From Deltaproteobacteria bacterium IMCC39524 (lineage in GTDB: Bacteria > Desulfobacterota > Desulfuromonadia > Desulfuromonadales > BM103): a stretch of DNA of 64,000 nucleotides. The stretch lies in the NCBI GenBank assembly GCA_029667085.1, contig JARUHJ010000009.1:1-64000 (forward strand). The letters are read 5' to 3'. Positions 32,936 through 41,691 of this stretch are shown one piece after another; the stretch's first letter is position 1, and each line of letters starts with the position of its first letter. The notes under the pieces were generated by a model. That model worked only from the letters and a program-made list of their open reading frames with translations, did not search any database and was not told where the DNA came from. The position numbers and the translations under genes are program-made.

Positions 32936-33787
32936 ATGAGATGTATTCTTATCATTGCTTTAATCATTGCTTCTTTCTCTCATCCTCTCTCCGCGCACGA
33001 GTTAACAGGAACCCTCCAACAGATTGAAAAATCCGGGGAAATAAGAATTGGGTATCGACAGACGATGCCGCCCATGTCTTTTCTTGGCAAGGACGGCTTA
33101 CCCATCGGTTACTCGATCGACCTCTGTGCTGAAGTTGTCCGCGAGGTAGAAAAAATTCTCGGTGTCGCGGTGAAAAGCCACTACGTGCCGGTGACATCGG
33201 AAGATCGTTTTACTGCCCTGGCAGACAACAAGATTGACCTCCTATGCGGAGCGACGACGAAAACCATTTCCCGTGGAGAGATTGTTGATTTTACTCAACT
33301 GACCTTCGTGACGGGAGCGTCCTTCATGGCCTTGAAGGAAACGAAAATCAGGAATAATTTTGAAGGCAAGAAAATAGGTGTCTCCAAAGGCACAACCACT
33401 GCGAAAGCTTTGAAAAAACTCCTCACCGATGCAGAGGTGAAAGCAGATATTGTCTTCGTCAAATCCAAGGAAGACGCTCTCAAGGCCCTCGATAAAGGTG
33501 ACATTGATGCCTTTGCTGCTGATCAAGTTGTGCTCATCGGCATGGCCTTGATCTCAGGACATCCAAAAAGTTATTCGATTCTGCCCGACCTTTTTTCGTA
33601 TGAACCTTTAGCCCTGGCTTTAAGAAGAAATGATGCGGATTTCAGACTTGCCGCCGATCGCGTGATTTCTGACCTGTACCGCTCCAAAAAAATCCTGAAA
33701 ATTTATGATGATTGGTTCGGTCAATTCGCCAAGCAACGGTCCTCTGCCTTTGATGCCTTGATCCAGCTTAACGCCATACCTGAATAG
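32936..33787 (+). CDS. Periplasmic amino-acid-type binding protein
   Basis: A 283-residue exported protein with signal peptide ending HPLSAHELT and a type II periplasmic binding fold (SBP_bac_3): GEIRIGYRQTMPPMSFLG, GYSIDLCAEV, DLLCGATTKT, and KIGVSKGTTTAKAL. It resembles the solute receptor of polar amino acid ABC importers. No permease or ATPase gene is adjacent, so it is either an orphan receptor or works with a transporter elsewhere. AAGGAGG precedes the ATG. Confidence 0.85.
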   Translation: MRCILIIALIIASFSHPLSAHELTGTLQQIEKSGEIRIGYRQTMPPMSFLGKDGLPIGYSIDLCAEVVREVEKILGVAVKSHYVPVTSEDRFTALADNKIDLLCGATTKTISRGEIVDFTQLTFVTGASFMALKETKIRNNFEGKKIGVSKGTTTAKALKKLLTDAEVKADIVFVKSKEDALKALDKGDIDAFAADQVVLIGMALISGHPKSYSILPDLFSYEPLALALRRNDADFRLAADRVISDLYRSKKILKIYDDWFGQFAKQRSSAFDALIQLNAIPE

Positions 33788-33834
33788 GTTCTCAGAATCC
33801 AGGTTCTCTTTTCAGTAAGGTTGGCAGGACTATT

Positions 33835-34533
33835 ATGCAACATGAGGCCTTTTCGATGACGATAAAGTTTGGAAAAACAACGATAACAGAGGTTCTACAA
33901 ATTCTGGGCCTGATCTGTACTGTTTTTATACTGTTTGCATGCTCCAGAACCGATATCACCGGTTCCTGGACAAATCCTGATTTCAAGGGTGAGGTCAAGA
34001 AAATCTACCTGGTCGGTATTGCCAAGGACGAGATGAACCGGAGGGTTTTCGAAGACTCTTTTAGTAACCATCTTTTCAGTATGGGTGTGTCAACAGAGTC
34101 AAGCTATAGAGATATTATGACCAGTTCGGAAGTCGATAAAGAGACCCTTGCACAAAAAATGGCAGAAAAGGGTTGTGACTCAGTCCTGTTGACAAGGCTG
34201 ATCGGTCAACGCAAGGAAACCGTGATCACACATGGCGGATATTCCGGATATGTTCCGGGGCCATACTACGGAGGCCGAGGACGTTACGCCCGCCCTCCCT
34301 ATTACAACAGCTGGGGGAGTTATTATGGTCGCAGGCATGATGTCTTTTATACGCCTCCATCAGAAAACGAATTCATTATCCTCACCGTAGAGTCTGTTAT
34401 GTACGACTTGATAACCGAAGAGTTGATCTGGTCGGCGCAACTTGAAACTGCCATGGAAGGAAGCATTGATGCAATGATGCAGAGTTATGTGGAGCAGGTG
34501 GCGAAAGATTTAAAGAAAAAAGGTCTTATCTGA
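33835..34533 (+). CDS. Lipoprotein of unknown function (DUF4136-like)
   Basis: A 232-residue probable lipoprotein. A hydrophobic segment ends in a lipobox-like ILFACS around residue 38. The body (about residues 45-232) resembles DUF4136-like lipoproteins in its TGSWTNPDFKG start and the late ELIWSAQLET strand; a Gly/Tyr-rich loop (GGYSGYVPGPYYGGRGRY) sits in the middle. AGGA five bases before the ATG at 33835 supports that start; an in-frame ATG at 33856 would give a more usual short signal. Function unknown. Confidence 0.65.
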   Translation: MQHEAFSMTIKFGKTTITEVLQILGLICTVFILFACSRTDITGSWTNPDFKGEVKKIYLVGIAKDEMNRRVFEDSFSNHLFSMGVSTESSYRDIMTSSEVDKETLAQKMAEKGCDSVLLTRLIGQRKETVITHGGYSGYVPGPYYGGRGRYARPPYYNSWGSYYGRRHDVFYTPPSENEFIILTVESVMYDLITEELIWSAQLETAMEGSIDAMMQSYVEQVAKDLKKKGLI

Positions 34534-34762
34534 CCCCTTTACTTGGCAACAAAAGCTTAGCCTGGCAGGCAAGGTGCGGATTTCCTGGTATGGTTTTGAA
34601 TTAACTCAGTTCTCAGCCGAACTGAAATGAAACAGGACGTTCAAGGCCGCTTTCGGTGGTGACCAGCCTGAGGTTGTGGCGCCGGATCGGTGCACGGACG
34701 GTGTCCTGATCTTAATGTAAGTCATAAATGGCCAAGCAGACACATATTGAAAGGAGATAACA

Positions 34763-35266
34763 ATGATTATGAAACAGATCGCTGTCTATGCTGTTGCGAC
34801 ACTTCTGCTCCTGTCTGGTTCAGCTCTGGCTCAGGAGATGGTTATCTACCCCAGCCAGGGACAGAGTAATGAGCAGATGGAACAGGACAAATTTCAGTGC
34901 TACAGCTGGTCGAAAAATCAAAGTGGTTTTGATCCGATGGCTTTACCGACAACATCTGAGCCTCCGCCACCCAAAGAAGCGCCGAAGGGCGGAGTTGCAT
35001 CGGGTGCTGTGCGTGGGACGCTGCTTGGGGGAGCTGTTGGCGCGATAGCCGGTAATTCGAAAAGTGACACAAGAAAGGGACTTAAGGCTGGTGCAGCTAC
35101 GGGTGCCCTGGTTGGCGGCATGCGACGCAACGATCAGGTGAGGCAAGAGGAACAACAACGTAAAAACTGGGAGCAGCAGCAGGTCAACCAGTACGCACAG
35201 GGGCGTACCAGTTACAATAGGGCTTATGCGGCATGTATGGAAGGCCGTGGCTATTCTGTCAGATAA
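34763..35266 (+). CDS. Exported glycine-zipper protein
   Basis: A 167-residue protein with signal peptide ending GSALAQEM, a Pro/Lys hinge (PPPPKEAPKGG) and a glycine-zipper hydrophobic region (GAVRGTLLGGAVGAIAGNS and GAATGALVGGM) near residues 77-118, then a Gln-rich C terminus with two cysteines in the mature part. Glycine zippers insert in membranes or oligomerise; relatives are envelope stress proteins. It is co-oriented and 18 bases from the next gene. AAGGAGA precedes the ATG. Confidence 0.75.
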   Translation: MIMKQIAVYAVATLLLLSGSALAQEMVIYPSQGQSNEQMEQDKFQCYSWSKNQSGFDPMALPTTSEPPPPKEAPKGGVASGAVRGTLLGGAVGAIAGNSKSDTRKGLKAGAATGALVGGMRRNDQVRQEEQQRKNWEQQQVNQYAQGRTSYNRAYAACMEGRGYSVR

Positions 35267-35284
35267 CCTAAGGAGAGAAATACG

Positions 35285-35719
35285 ATGAAAACCCTCAAGT
35301 TGTTTACTTTGATGATCTGTTCATTTTCGCTCCTGGCCTCCTACGCGTTTGCCTCAAGCCTGGATGGTTCTGAACCCCTCTTGTGCTCTATTATCGATGT
35401 CATCGAGTGTAGTTCTGATGGTGAGTGCATCAACGGCGAAGCGTCCAGTGTCAACCTGCCTTATTTTGTCAAAGTTAATGTTGCAGATAAAACGATCCGT
35501 GTTCCTCAAGCAGAAGATGACTCACGCGTGACAAAGATTCAGATGGTGACTCATATTGATGGCAAACTTCTTCTGCAGGGGGCGGAACATGGCTTTGAAG
35601 GGGAGGACGATGCGGTTGGCTGGACCATGTCGATCGATGAGGATGATGGCCGGATGATTTTCTCGGCATCCCGAGAGAAGGCTGGTTTTCTCATTTTTGG
35701 GGCATGTACCCAGCCTTGA
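35285..35719 (+). CDS. Exported small protein, unknown function
   Basis: A 144-residue protein with signal peptide ending SYAFASS and four cysteines in the mature part (CSIIDVIECSSDGEC and the terminal GACTQP), likely forming disulfides. The VDMVTHIDGKLLLQGAEHG-like central region is beta-rich and acidic. I do not recognise a family. It is co-transcribed with the glycine-zipper gene and has its own AGGAGAG. A terminator follows. Confidence 0.65.
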   Translation: MKTLKLFTLMICSFSLLASYAFASSLDGSEPLLCSIIDVIECSSDGECINGEASSVNLPYFVKVNVADKTIRVPQAEDDSRVTKIQMVTHIDGKLLLQGAEHGFEGEDDAVGWTMSIDEDDGRMIFSASREKAGFLIFGACTQP

Positions 35720-35780
35720 TGCGACGATGTTTATTTAGGGGAGAAATACACGCTCCCACACAGGTGTTGCTAGCCCCTTA

Positions 35781-35816
35781 AAAAAAACGGCCACCGGGAT
35801 TTCCCGGTGGCCGTTT
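35781..35816. terminator. Bidirectional terminator between convergent genes
   Basis: AAACGGCCACCGGGA pairs with TCCCGGTGGCCGTTT, flanked by A-run and T-run. It serves the small exported protein gene and the second ammonium transporter. Confidence 0.9.
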
Positions 35817-35838
35817 GTAACTCAAAGCTTTAAAAATA

Positions 35839-37053
35839 TTATCTGACGCTGTCTTCAGGATAGGCACCGATCTTGTGGATAGAGATGTCGGAGCCATTGA
35901 ACTCCTGCTCTTCATCAAGACGGAAGCCGAAGACTTTCACAATGACGCCATAGACGACAAAGCCTGTGACCAGCGCATATGCGATGGCTAGCAGACTTCC
36001 GGCCAGCTGCGACATGAAAGAGACCCCACCGAGGCCGCCGAGGCTTGTGTAGCCAAAGATGCCGGCAGCGACTCCGCCCCAGGTGCCGACGATGCCATGC
36101 AACGGCCAGACGCCCAGGACATCATCAATTTTAAGTTTTTCCTGTTCCCAGACGAAGCCGTAGACAAAAATCAGGGCAGCGATACCACCGATCAGGAAAG
36201 CCGCGAAAGGGTGGACCAGGTCAGATCCTGCGCAGATGGCGATCAGGCCGGCGAGGGCGCCGTTGTGAGCGAAGCCGGGGTCACACTTGGTGGCGACGAC
36301 GGCGAAGATGACACCACCGACCATTGCCATCAGCGAGTTGACCGCGACCAGGCCGGAAATGCCGTTCAGACTCTGGGCGCTCATAACATTAAATCCGAAC
36401 CAGCCGATGGCCAGGATCCAGCTGCCTAGTGCGAGAAAAGGAATGTTGCTGACCGGAATCGCATGACTCTTGCCGCGAACCCAGCGACCCATCCGGGGGC
36501 CAAGCAGCAGGACGGCAGGGAGAGCCAGCCAGCCGCCCATGGAATGCACCACAACACTGCCGGCAAAGTCGTGGAAAGGGGCACCGAAAGTCCCTTCAAA
36601 CCAGGCTTGCAGGCCGGAGCTGTTTTGACCCCAGATCAACGATTCAAAGAAAGGGTAGGTGAGCCCCGCAAAGACAGCTCCGGCAAGAACCTGGGGCCAG
36701 AAACGTGCTCTCTCGGCTATGCCCCCGGAGATGATTGCCGGAATGCAGGCTGCAAAACAGAGCAGAAAGAAGAAGCGGACCAGTTCGTAGCCCTGGTTGG
36801 CGCCGAGCAAGCTCTCTGCTGACATGAAGAAGTGAATACCGTAAGCGATCGGGTAGCCGATCAGGAAGTAGACGACGGTGGAGACAGACCAGTCAGTAAG
36901 GATCTTCACCAGAGCGTTGGTCTGGCTTTTCTTCCGGACAGTACCGACTTCGAGAAAGGCAAAGCCGGCATGCATGGCGAAAACCATGACAGCGCCGAGC
37001 ATTAAAAATAGAACATCGCCGGAATTGGTAAGAGATTGGACTGCTGAATCCAT
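35839..37053 (-). CDS. Second ammonium transporter (Amt family)
   Basis: A 404-residue Amt protein without an obvious cleaved signal peptide, with MHAGFAFLEVGTVRKKSQ at the start, pore histidines in SVVVHSMGGW and WPLHGIVGTWGG, and a C-terminal tail RLDEEQEFNGSDISIHKIGAYPEDS. It differs clearly from AmtB at 22364 in length, signal and tail, so it is an old paralogue, not a recent copy. No PII gene accompanies it. It may work at a different ammonium range. GAGGAGG precedes the ATG. Confidence 0.93.
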   Translation of the reverse strand: MDSAVQSLTNSGDVLFLMLGAVMVFAMHAGFAFLEVGTVRKKSQTNALVKILTDWSVSTVVYFLIGYPIAYGIHFFMSAESLLGANQGYELVRFFFLLCFAACIPAIISGGIAERARFWPQVLAGAVFAGLTYPFFESLIWGQNSSGLQAWFEGTFGAPFHDFAGSVVVHSMGGWLALPAVLLLGPRMGRWVRGKSHAIPVSNIPFLALGSWILAIGWFGFNVMSAQSLNGISGLVAVNSLMAMVGGVIFAVVATKCDPGFAHNGALAGLIAICAGSDLVHPFAAFLIGGIAALIFVYGFVWEQEKLKIDDVLGVWPLHGIVGTWGGVAAGIFGYTSLGGLGGVSFMSQLAGSLLAIAYALVTGFVVYGVIVKVFGFRLDEEQEFNGSDISIHKIGAYPEDSVR

Positions 37054-37123
37054 GAAAGAAGACCTCCTCGTCTTGTGCTACCAGCTACAGACACCATTGT
37101 CCAAGCTGTGCTGCACTGCATAA

Positions 37124-37140
37124 TTCAATACCTGTGCCGT
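37124..37140 (-). promoter_or_regulatory. Weak sigma-54-like element upstream of the second amt
   Basis: On the minus strand CGGCAC-AGGTA-TTGA has GG at -24 with correct spacing, but the -12 reads GA in place of GC. The link to nitrogen makes it worth recording. Confidence 0.25.
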
Positions 37141-37353
37141 TCTTGAATTGTGTAAAAACAGGTAGTTATGATTTTGTTTCTAAGCGTGCTATACATTTGT
37201 GCCTAATTGAAAGGCAAGAGCGGCCTTTTAAATAGGCAGCTTGAGTTGATTCATGAGAGAGAGGTTGTTTTAAATCTCTTGCGGTCGTTGGCCGAGAGTG
37301 GGCAGATGTGATATTTTGGAGCTTATATATTTGGTTTTGTTCAAGGAGAGATT

Positions 37354-38172
37354 ATGACTGTGCAGACAAGAAGAAGCTTTGTTGTTAACTTTACCCGGGG
37401 GTTCTTTGCGCCCTTTCGCAGCGTCAAAATCTTGCGCAGTAATCCCCGACTGATTCAATATATTCTGATCCCATTCCTGATCAACGCCATCGTTTTCTCG
37501 GCAGCGGTCTATATGGGCCTTGATTTTTTCGGTTCGACGGTAGTGGAGTATATCCCCCAGGGTGAAGCCTGGTACTGGTCTGTCCTTTACTGGTTCCTCT
37601 GGGTGGTTGCTGTTTTGTTGACGGCCGTGCTGGTTTTTTTCAGCTTTACGGTGGTCGGCAACCTGCTAGCTTCGCCCTTTAACGACCTGCTTTCGGAACG
37701 AACCGAAGAGGTCTTGAGCGGCAATCTCAACGACGAGCCTTTTGCTCTCGGACGCTTCTTTCGAGATGCTCTGAGTACGATCCTGCTGGAAGCAAAAAAG
37801 ATGTGGATCTTCGTGGTCGTCATGGTTTTGATCCTGCCTCTGAACTTGCTCCCCGGTGTGGGCAATACAATCTATACTGTGCTGGCAATCAGCCTGACCC
37901 TGTTTTTCCTCAGTTTCGAATATCTGGGCTTTGTGCTGGTGCGTAAACGCCAGTTCTTCCGGGAACAGAAAAGTTACATTTTTGCGCGTAAATTTCTCAT
38001 GCTCGGGTTCTCCTGCGGGGTGATGGCGATTCTGGCCATTCCCTTTTTCCAGTTGCTCTGCATTCCTCTTGCCGTGATCGGGGTGACCCGGCTCTGGTGT
38101 GAGGAGGAAGGCTTGATCAGTTACGATTCTGACCCCTCACAGATGCTGAGTTCAGAGCAAGGAAACAATTGA
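37354..38172 (+). CDS. EI24/CysZ-type membrane protein
   Basis: A 272-residue protein with a basic N-terminal tail (TVQTRRSFVVNFTRGFFAPF) and four to six membrane spans, of the EI24 (CysZ-like) superfamily. Diagnostic is FTVVGNLLASPFNDLLSERTEEVL between spans 2 and 3 and the long amphipathic helices. CysZ carries sulfate, but the EI24 branch includes proteins of unknown role, so the substrate is open. The stop codon overlaps the next start by one base (TGATG), so it forms an operon with the phosphatase. Confidence 0.82.
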   Translation: MTVQTRRSFVVNFTRGFFAPFRSVKILRSNPRLIQYILIPFLINAIVFSAAVYMGLDFFGSTVVEYIPQGEAWYWSVLYWFLWVVAVLLTAVLVFFSFTVVGNLLASPFNDLLSERTEEVLSGNLNDEPFALGRFFRDALSTILLEAKKMWIFVVVMVLILPLNLLPGVGNTIYTVLAISLTLFFLSFEYLGFVLVRKRQFFREQKSYIFARKFLMLGFSCGVMAILAIPFFQLLCIPLAVIGVTRLWCEEEGLISYDSDPSQMLSSEQGNN

Positions 38173-38945
38173 TGAAAACTCTGATCATAAAAGCCGCATT
38201 TGAAGCAGGCAAACTCCTCATGGACAAATTCGAGAGCGGTCTCCGGGTTGAATTCAAGGGCAAGTATGATCTGGTCACCGAGGCTGATCGGCAGGCAGAA
38301 GCCCTTATTATTAAGCTGATAGGTGAGCGATATCCTGATCACGATTTCCTCGCCGAGGAGGGTGACTACACCGAGACCGGTTCTGATTATCGCTGGATTA
38401 TCGATCCTCTCGATGGTACCACCAACTATGCTCACGGTTTTCCATGGTTTGCCGTATCGATTGCCCTGGAAGTTAAAGGCCGTCTCGAACTCGGAGTGGT
38501 TTATAACCCTTATGTCGGTGATTTCTATGTTGCAGAGCGCGGCAGTGGTTCGTTCCTGAATGAGCGTCGTCTGAAGGTCTCAACGATCGACACTCTTGAA
38601 CGTTCTCTGCTGGCAACCGGGTTTGCATACGATCATAAGAAGTGCAAGGCAAATAATTACGATTACTTTACCCGCTTCCAGAAAGAGGCCCAGGCGTGTC
38701 GCCGTCCGGGCGCGGCCAGCCTTGATCTGGCCAGCGTTGCCGCCGGCCGGTTCGATGGTTTTTGGGAGTTGAAGCTTAAACCCTGGGACCTTGCTGCCGG
38801 GATTCTGCTGATCGAAGAGGCTGGTGGTTTGGTCAGCAATTTCGATGGCCTTCCCATGACTCTCGAATCACAGGAATGCATGGCCAGCAACCGATTGATC
38901 CACGGGGAAATGCAGGCAATTCTCCAGAAGGGATGTCGCCCCTGA
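38172..38945 (+). CDS. Inositol monophosphatase-family phosphatase
   Basis: A 257-residue enzyme with the family metal motifs: FLAEEGDY, DPLDGTTNYAHGFPW, and WDLAAGILLIEEAGG. It dephosphorylates inositol phosphates, 3'-phosphoadenosine nucleotides or similar small molecules; the substrate cannot be assigned. The ATG at 38172 overlaps the previous stop (TGATG). Its own stop overlaps the next start in the same way. Confidence 0.93.
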   Translation: MKTLIIKAAFEAGKLLMDKFESGLRVEFKGKYDLVTEADRQAEALIIKLIGERYPDHDFLAEEGDYTETGSDYRWIIDPLDGTTNYAHGFPWFAVSIALEVKGRLELGVVYNPYVGDFYVAERGSGSFLNERRLKVSTIDTLERSLLATGFAYDHKKCKANNYDYFTRFQKEAQACRRPGAASLDLASVAAGRFDGFWELKLKPWDLAAGILLIEEAGGLVSNFDGLPMTLESQECMASNRLIHGEMQAILQKGCRP

Positions 38946-40237
38946 TGCTCGGTTTATCTTTAACTTGTTCCCCGTGCCTTTCGGCTATGTTGTGCTTGCG
39001 AAAGTTTTTCTCAATTCTTGTTCTTCTTCTGCTTGTCTTCTTCTCTATCCCTTTGTTGAGTTCTGCTTCAACCGATGACCACGTCCAGCAGGTTGTCAAA
39101 CTTCTCGATGCTCAGAATTACCTGGAGGCGATTGAGCTTCTGCATGATCTACAGGGACGCGTCGCTAATCCAGGGCAACTTGACAAGCTCCTTGCCGTTG
39201 CCTACCTGGGACGCGGGTATCAATTGCTGGCCTCTGCCGACTTGACGGCGTCCGGCGAATCGTTCCAGGAAGGACGTCGCTATAATGACGAGGATATTCG
39301 TCTCTGGCAGGGCGAGGCGATGGTGCGTTTAAAGCAAGGCCGTTACGCGGAAGCGGTTTCTCTTCTTGATCAGGCTGTCGGTGTTAATTCTCAGGACGCA
39401 AGCCTTTATAATCTACTTGGTCAGGCCTATTACGCTGACGGCCGTATGGCAGAGGCGGTGGATGCCCTGACGGAGGCGGCTTCGCTCGGTGGCGGTGATG
39501 AGGTTGATAAACTTCTGCACAAGGTGCAACGTGAGTGGCAGGTTGAGCAGGAGATGGGGCAGGAGAGTCGTGGTCATTTCCAGCTCTCTTTTGTTGACGG
39601 TAAGCAAGTCGCAGAGCTCGCTCCCAGAATTCTGGAGACCCTTGAAGATGCCTATACTGAACTGGGTTCTGAATTGGCTTATTTCCCCGACATCAAGGTG
39701 CCGGTTCTGCTCTACCTGAAAAGAGATTTTTCTGCCGTGACAAACTCTCCCGATTGGGCCGGTGGCGTCTATGACGGCAAAATTCGTTTACCTCTCGGCG
39801 GTATGCACCGGATGTCTGATCAACTCGCAGCCGTTCTTTATCATGAGTATATGCACGTGCTTGTGCACTTTATGGCAGGTCGCCGTGCGCCCGTCTGGCT
39901 CAATGAGGGCCTTGCCGAAATAGCCGGCCGGAGACTCTATTCGCCGCCCGCACATCATTTGAAAATGGCCTTGCAAAGCGATAATATCATTGGCTGGGAT
40001 GCCCTGGCCAAACCTTTCTCCAGTCTTCCTACTGACAAAGTCCTGCTCGCCTACGAACAATCCTATTCTCTGGTCAGCTTTATGGTTGATCGCTACGGTT
40101 GGCACAAGATCCCTGAATTGCTCGAAAGTATCGGTAGGCGGAAACCCTGGCAGGATGCTATTGCTGATGTTTATCAGGACTATGGATTGGATTGGCCCGC
40201 CATCCTGAAAGAATGGCAGGCCAGTATGTCGTTTTAA
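38945..40237 (+). CDS. TPR-containing metallopeptidase-like protein (peptidase MA family)
   Basis: A 430-residue protein with an N-terminal hydrophobic signal, four to five TPR-like repeats (about residues 65-190) and a C-terminal gluzincin domain with YHEYMHVLVH (HExxH) and the downstream glutamate in WLNEGLAEIAG, the complete zinc site of the MA clan. It is most likely an exported peptidase acting on proteins bound by its TPRs. The start is uncertain: ATG at 38945 is chosen because it is coupled (TGATG) to the phosphatase gene; the ATG at 38987 would begin right at the signal peptide. Confidence 0.82.
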   Translation: MLGLSLTCSPCLSAMLCLRKFFSILVLLLLVFFSIPLLSSASTDDHVQQVVKLLDAQNYLEAIELLHDLQGRVANPGQLDKLLAVAYLGRGYQLLASADLTASGESFQEGRRYNDEDIRLWQGEAMVRLKQGRYAEAVSLLDQAVGVNSQDASLYNLLGQAYYADGRMAEAVDALTEAASLGGGDEVDKLLHKVQREWQVEQEMGQESRGHFQLSFVDGKQVAELAPRILETLEDAYTELGSELAYFPDIKVPVLLYLKRDFSAVTNSPDWAGGVYDGKIRLPLGGMHRMSDQLAAVLYHEYMHVLVHFMAGRRAPVWLNEGLAEIAGRRLYSPPAHHLKMALQSDNIIGWDALAKPFSSLPTDKVLLAYEQSYSLVSFMVDRYGWHKIPELLESIGRRKPWQDAIADVYQDYGLDWPAILKEWQASMSF

Positions 40238-40257
40238 ATTTTTTTTACATCCGATGT

Positions 40258-40665
40258 TTATTTTCTCACGACGTCTTTAATCGCCTGATTACATCGATCA
40301 GACACATCTTTTTCATTCTTTTCAAGACATTCCAGGACTTTCCCTTCACCGACACGAACGCCTTTGCAAACTTTCATGATGTCGTCAGAACACTCGTTGG
40401 CAACATATGTCAGGGCTGCAACCGCGCGCTCCAATTGTGCGGCGACATCGTAAAGTGCATATTCGCATTGTCCGGAGAGTTTGTCCTGATGTGCATAGAG
40501 ACAAGCCAGTATGCGTCCTTCTCCCGGTGTGACGTCTTTACAGAACCCTTGTAACTCTTTTTCGCAACCTGTGGCGATAGTCTTTGCCAACCCCGAAGCG
40601 AGAGCCGAGCCAGTTGTTGCCATGAAAAGTATGAGTAGAGCGAAGAGTATTGATTTTTTATTCAT
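40258..40665 (-). CDS. Exported cysteine-rich repeat protein (GLG1/Cys-rich FGFR-repeat type)
   Basis: A 135-residue protein with signal peptide ending SALASG and two tandem repeats of about 55 residues, each with four cysteines in the same order: CEKELQGFCKDVTPGEGRIL followed by C and C, then CSDDIMKVCKGVRVGEGKVL followed by C and C. The pattern is that of the cysteine-rich repeat found in Golgi glycoprotein 1. In bacteria such proteins are exported and of unknown role. The Dsb proteins at the start of the window would form their disulfides. RBS AGGAGG precedes the ATG. Confidence 0.8.
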   Translation of the reverse strand: MNKKSILFALLILFMATTGSALASGLAKTIATGCEKELQGFCKDVTPGEGRILACLYAHQDKLSGQCEYALYDVAAQLERAVAALTYVANECSDDIMKVCKGVRVGEGKVLECLEKNEKDVSDRCNQAIKDVVRK

Positions 40666-40802
40666 GTAGACCTCCTGATTGTTTGGTTGAATTTGCGTGG
40701 TTTAGTTGATTATTAAGCTGTTGCTAAAATGTACAACATGTTCCTCTTTTCACAAGGCCTAGGGAACGTATGGCGATGGGAAGAGTCTCGAAACACGCAA
40801 GA

Positions 40803-40840
40803 CAAAAAAAGCCTCACAGTCAGGAGGGTACTGTGAGGCT
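40803..40840 (-). terminator. Minus-strand terminator hairpin
   Basis: AGCCTCACAGT pairs with ACTGTGAGGCT; the run of seven A to the left forms the U-tract on the minus strand. It is the second stop signal after the coiled-coil gene at 41129. Confidence 0.7.
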
Positions 40841-40994
40841 AAGGGTTTTGGTTTGTTTCTAGGAGGTAAAAATGAAGAAATATGCTCTGTTTGAATAAAT
40901 ATTACCGTTATTGTCAGGTATGTCAAGAAGAAATGGTTTGTTGCCTATGAATAGTCTATAATGTCTTAATGTCAAAAAAGAAATTAAAGTGAAA

Positions 40995-41028
40995 CACAAG
41001 TCCCCTTCATCGATGAAGGGGACTTGTG
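40995..41028 (-). terminator. Long perfect palindrome, probable terminator
   Basis: CACAAGTCCCCTTCATC and its exact inverse form a 17-bp stem with almost no loop. Minus-strand sequence beyond it is T-rich (TTTCACTTTAATTTC). It may also bind a protein, as the perfect palindrome suggests. Confidence 0.55.
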
Positions 41029-41128
41029 CGGGTAATATGGCACCGGCAACACTTTAAGCAAAAGGCTTGCATTAAAGACCATAGGCACTTGTTTTTAAAT
41101 ATTTGTGCCTTGAAACTGCAGAACGAGT

Positions 41129-41551
41129 CTATTCTGTTTTTTCTTCTGAGTTATGTTCTTCCTGGGGCGCTTCTTCGGTTCTGATCTTTTCGACCTCTTC
41201 TTCAAGAGATGCGGCTTCAGCTTTCAACTCATCAATCCTTTCCAGGATCTCCTTGACGGCCGCCTGATTCATAATATTCTTCTGGCCCTCTTCGCGCAGG
41301 TCGTCGATGATCTTGCCGAGTTCACCATGAGCTGCATTAATCTTCTTGTGTATGGCTGACAGGTCAATCTTCTTCTGCACCAGCTTTTTGTACTGATTCG
41401 CTTTGAATGTTGCCGTCGACCATGCATGTTTAGTGCTGCCCCAAATCTTTTCGGTGGTTTCTTTCAGGGTTTCAGTCTGGTCTTCCTGCGGCTCCGATTG
41501 TTGTTCGGTGTCAGGGGCTTGTTCCTCGAGTTTTTTTTCCTGATCGTCCAT
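41129..41551 (-). CDS. Acidic coiled-coil protein
   Basis: A 140-residue strongly acidic cytoplasmic protein with no signal peptide. An N-terminal Gln/Glu-rich part (EEQAPDTEQQSEPQEDQ) is followed by a helical coiled-coil region (KINAAHGELGKIIDDLREEG and AAVKEILERIDELKAEAA) and a Glu-rich tail. The ATG at 41551 has GGAGG five bases upstream; the longer GTG start overlaps that site and is rejected. I do not recognise a family; it resembles stress-type or scaffold proteins only in composition. Confidence 0.7.
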   Translation of the reverse strand: MDDQEKKLEEQAPDTEQQSEPQEDQTETLKETTEKIWGSTKHAWSTATFKANQYKKLVQKKIDLSAIHKKINAAHGELGKIIDDLREEGQKNIMNQAAVKEILERIDELKAEAASLEEEVEKIRTEEAPQEEHNSEEKTE

Positions 41552-41691
41552 GTCATCCTCCACATTTATTTTTCAAAGAGTTTATCATCGTCTAACAGGG
41601 GGTCAAGGTTGCCACTTTTTAATATGATTCCTTGCTCATGGCAATGCTATCGTCTAAACTGTGCAAGTTTATAATTTCAAGGAGGGTAATT

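Larger units (their letters stand above)
40666..41128. other. Intergenic stretch with three hairpins and a 9-codon open frame
   Basis: Between the Cys-rich protein and the coiled-coil gene lie a hairpin (GCCTCACAGT with ACTGTGAGGC at 40811-40839, T-run on the minus strand), an AGGAGGT site followed by ATG and eight codons (MKKYALFE, 40872-40898) and a 34-bp near-perfect palindrome (40995-41028). The hairpins probably terminate minus-strand transcription. Confidence 0.55.
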
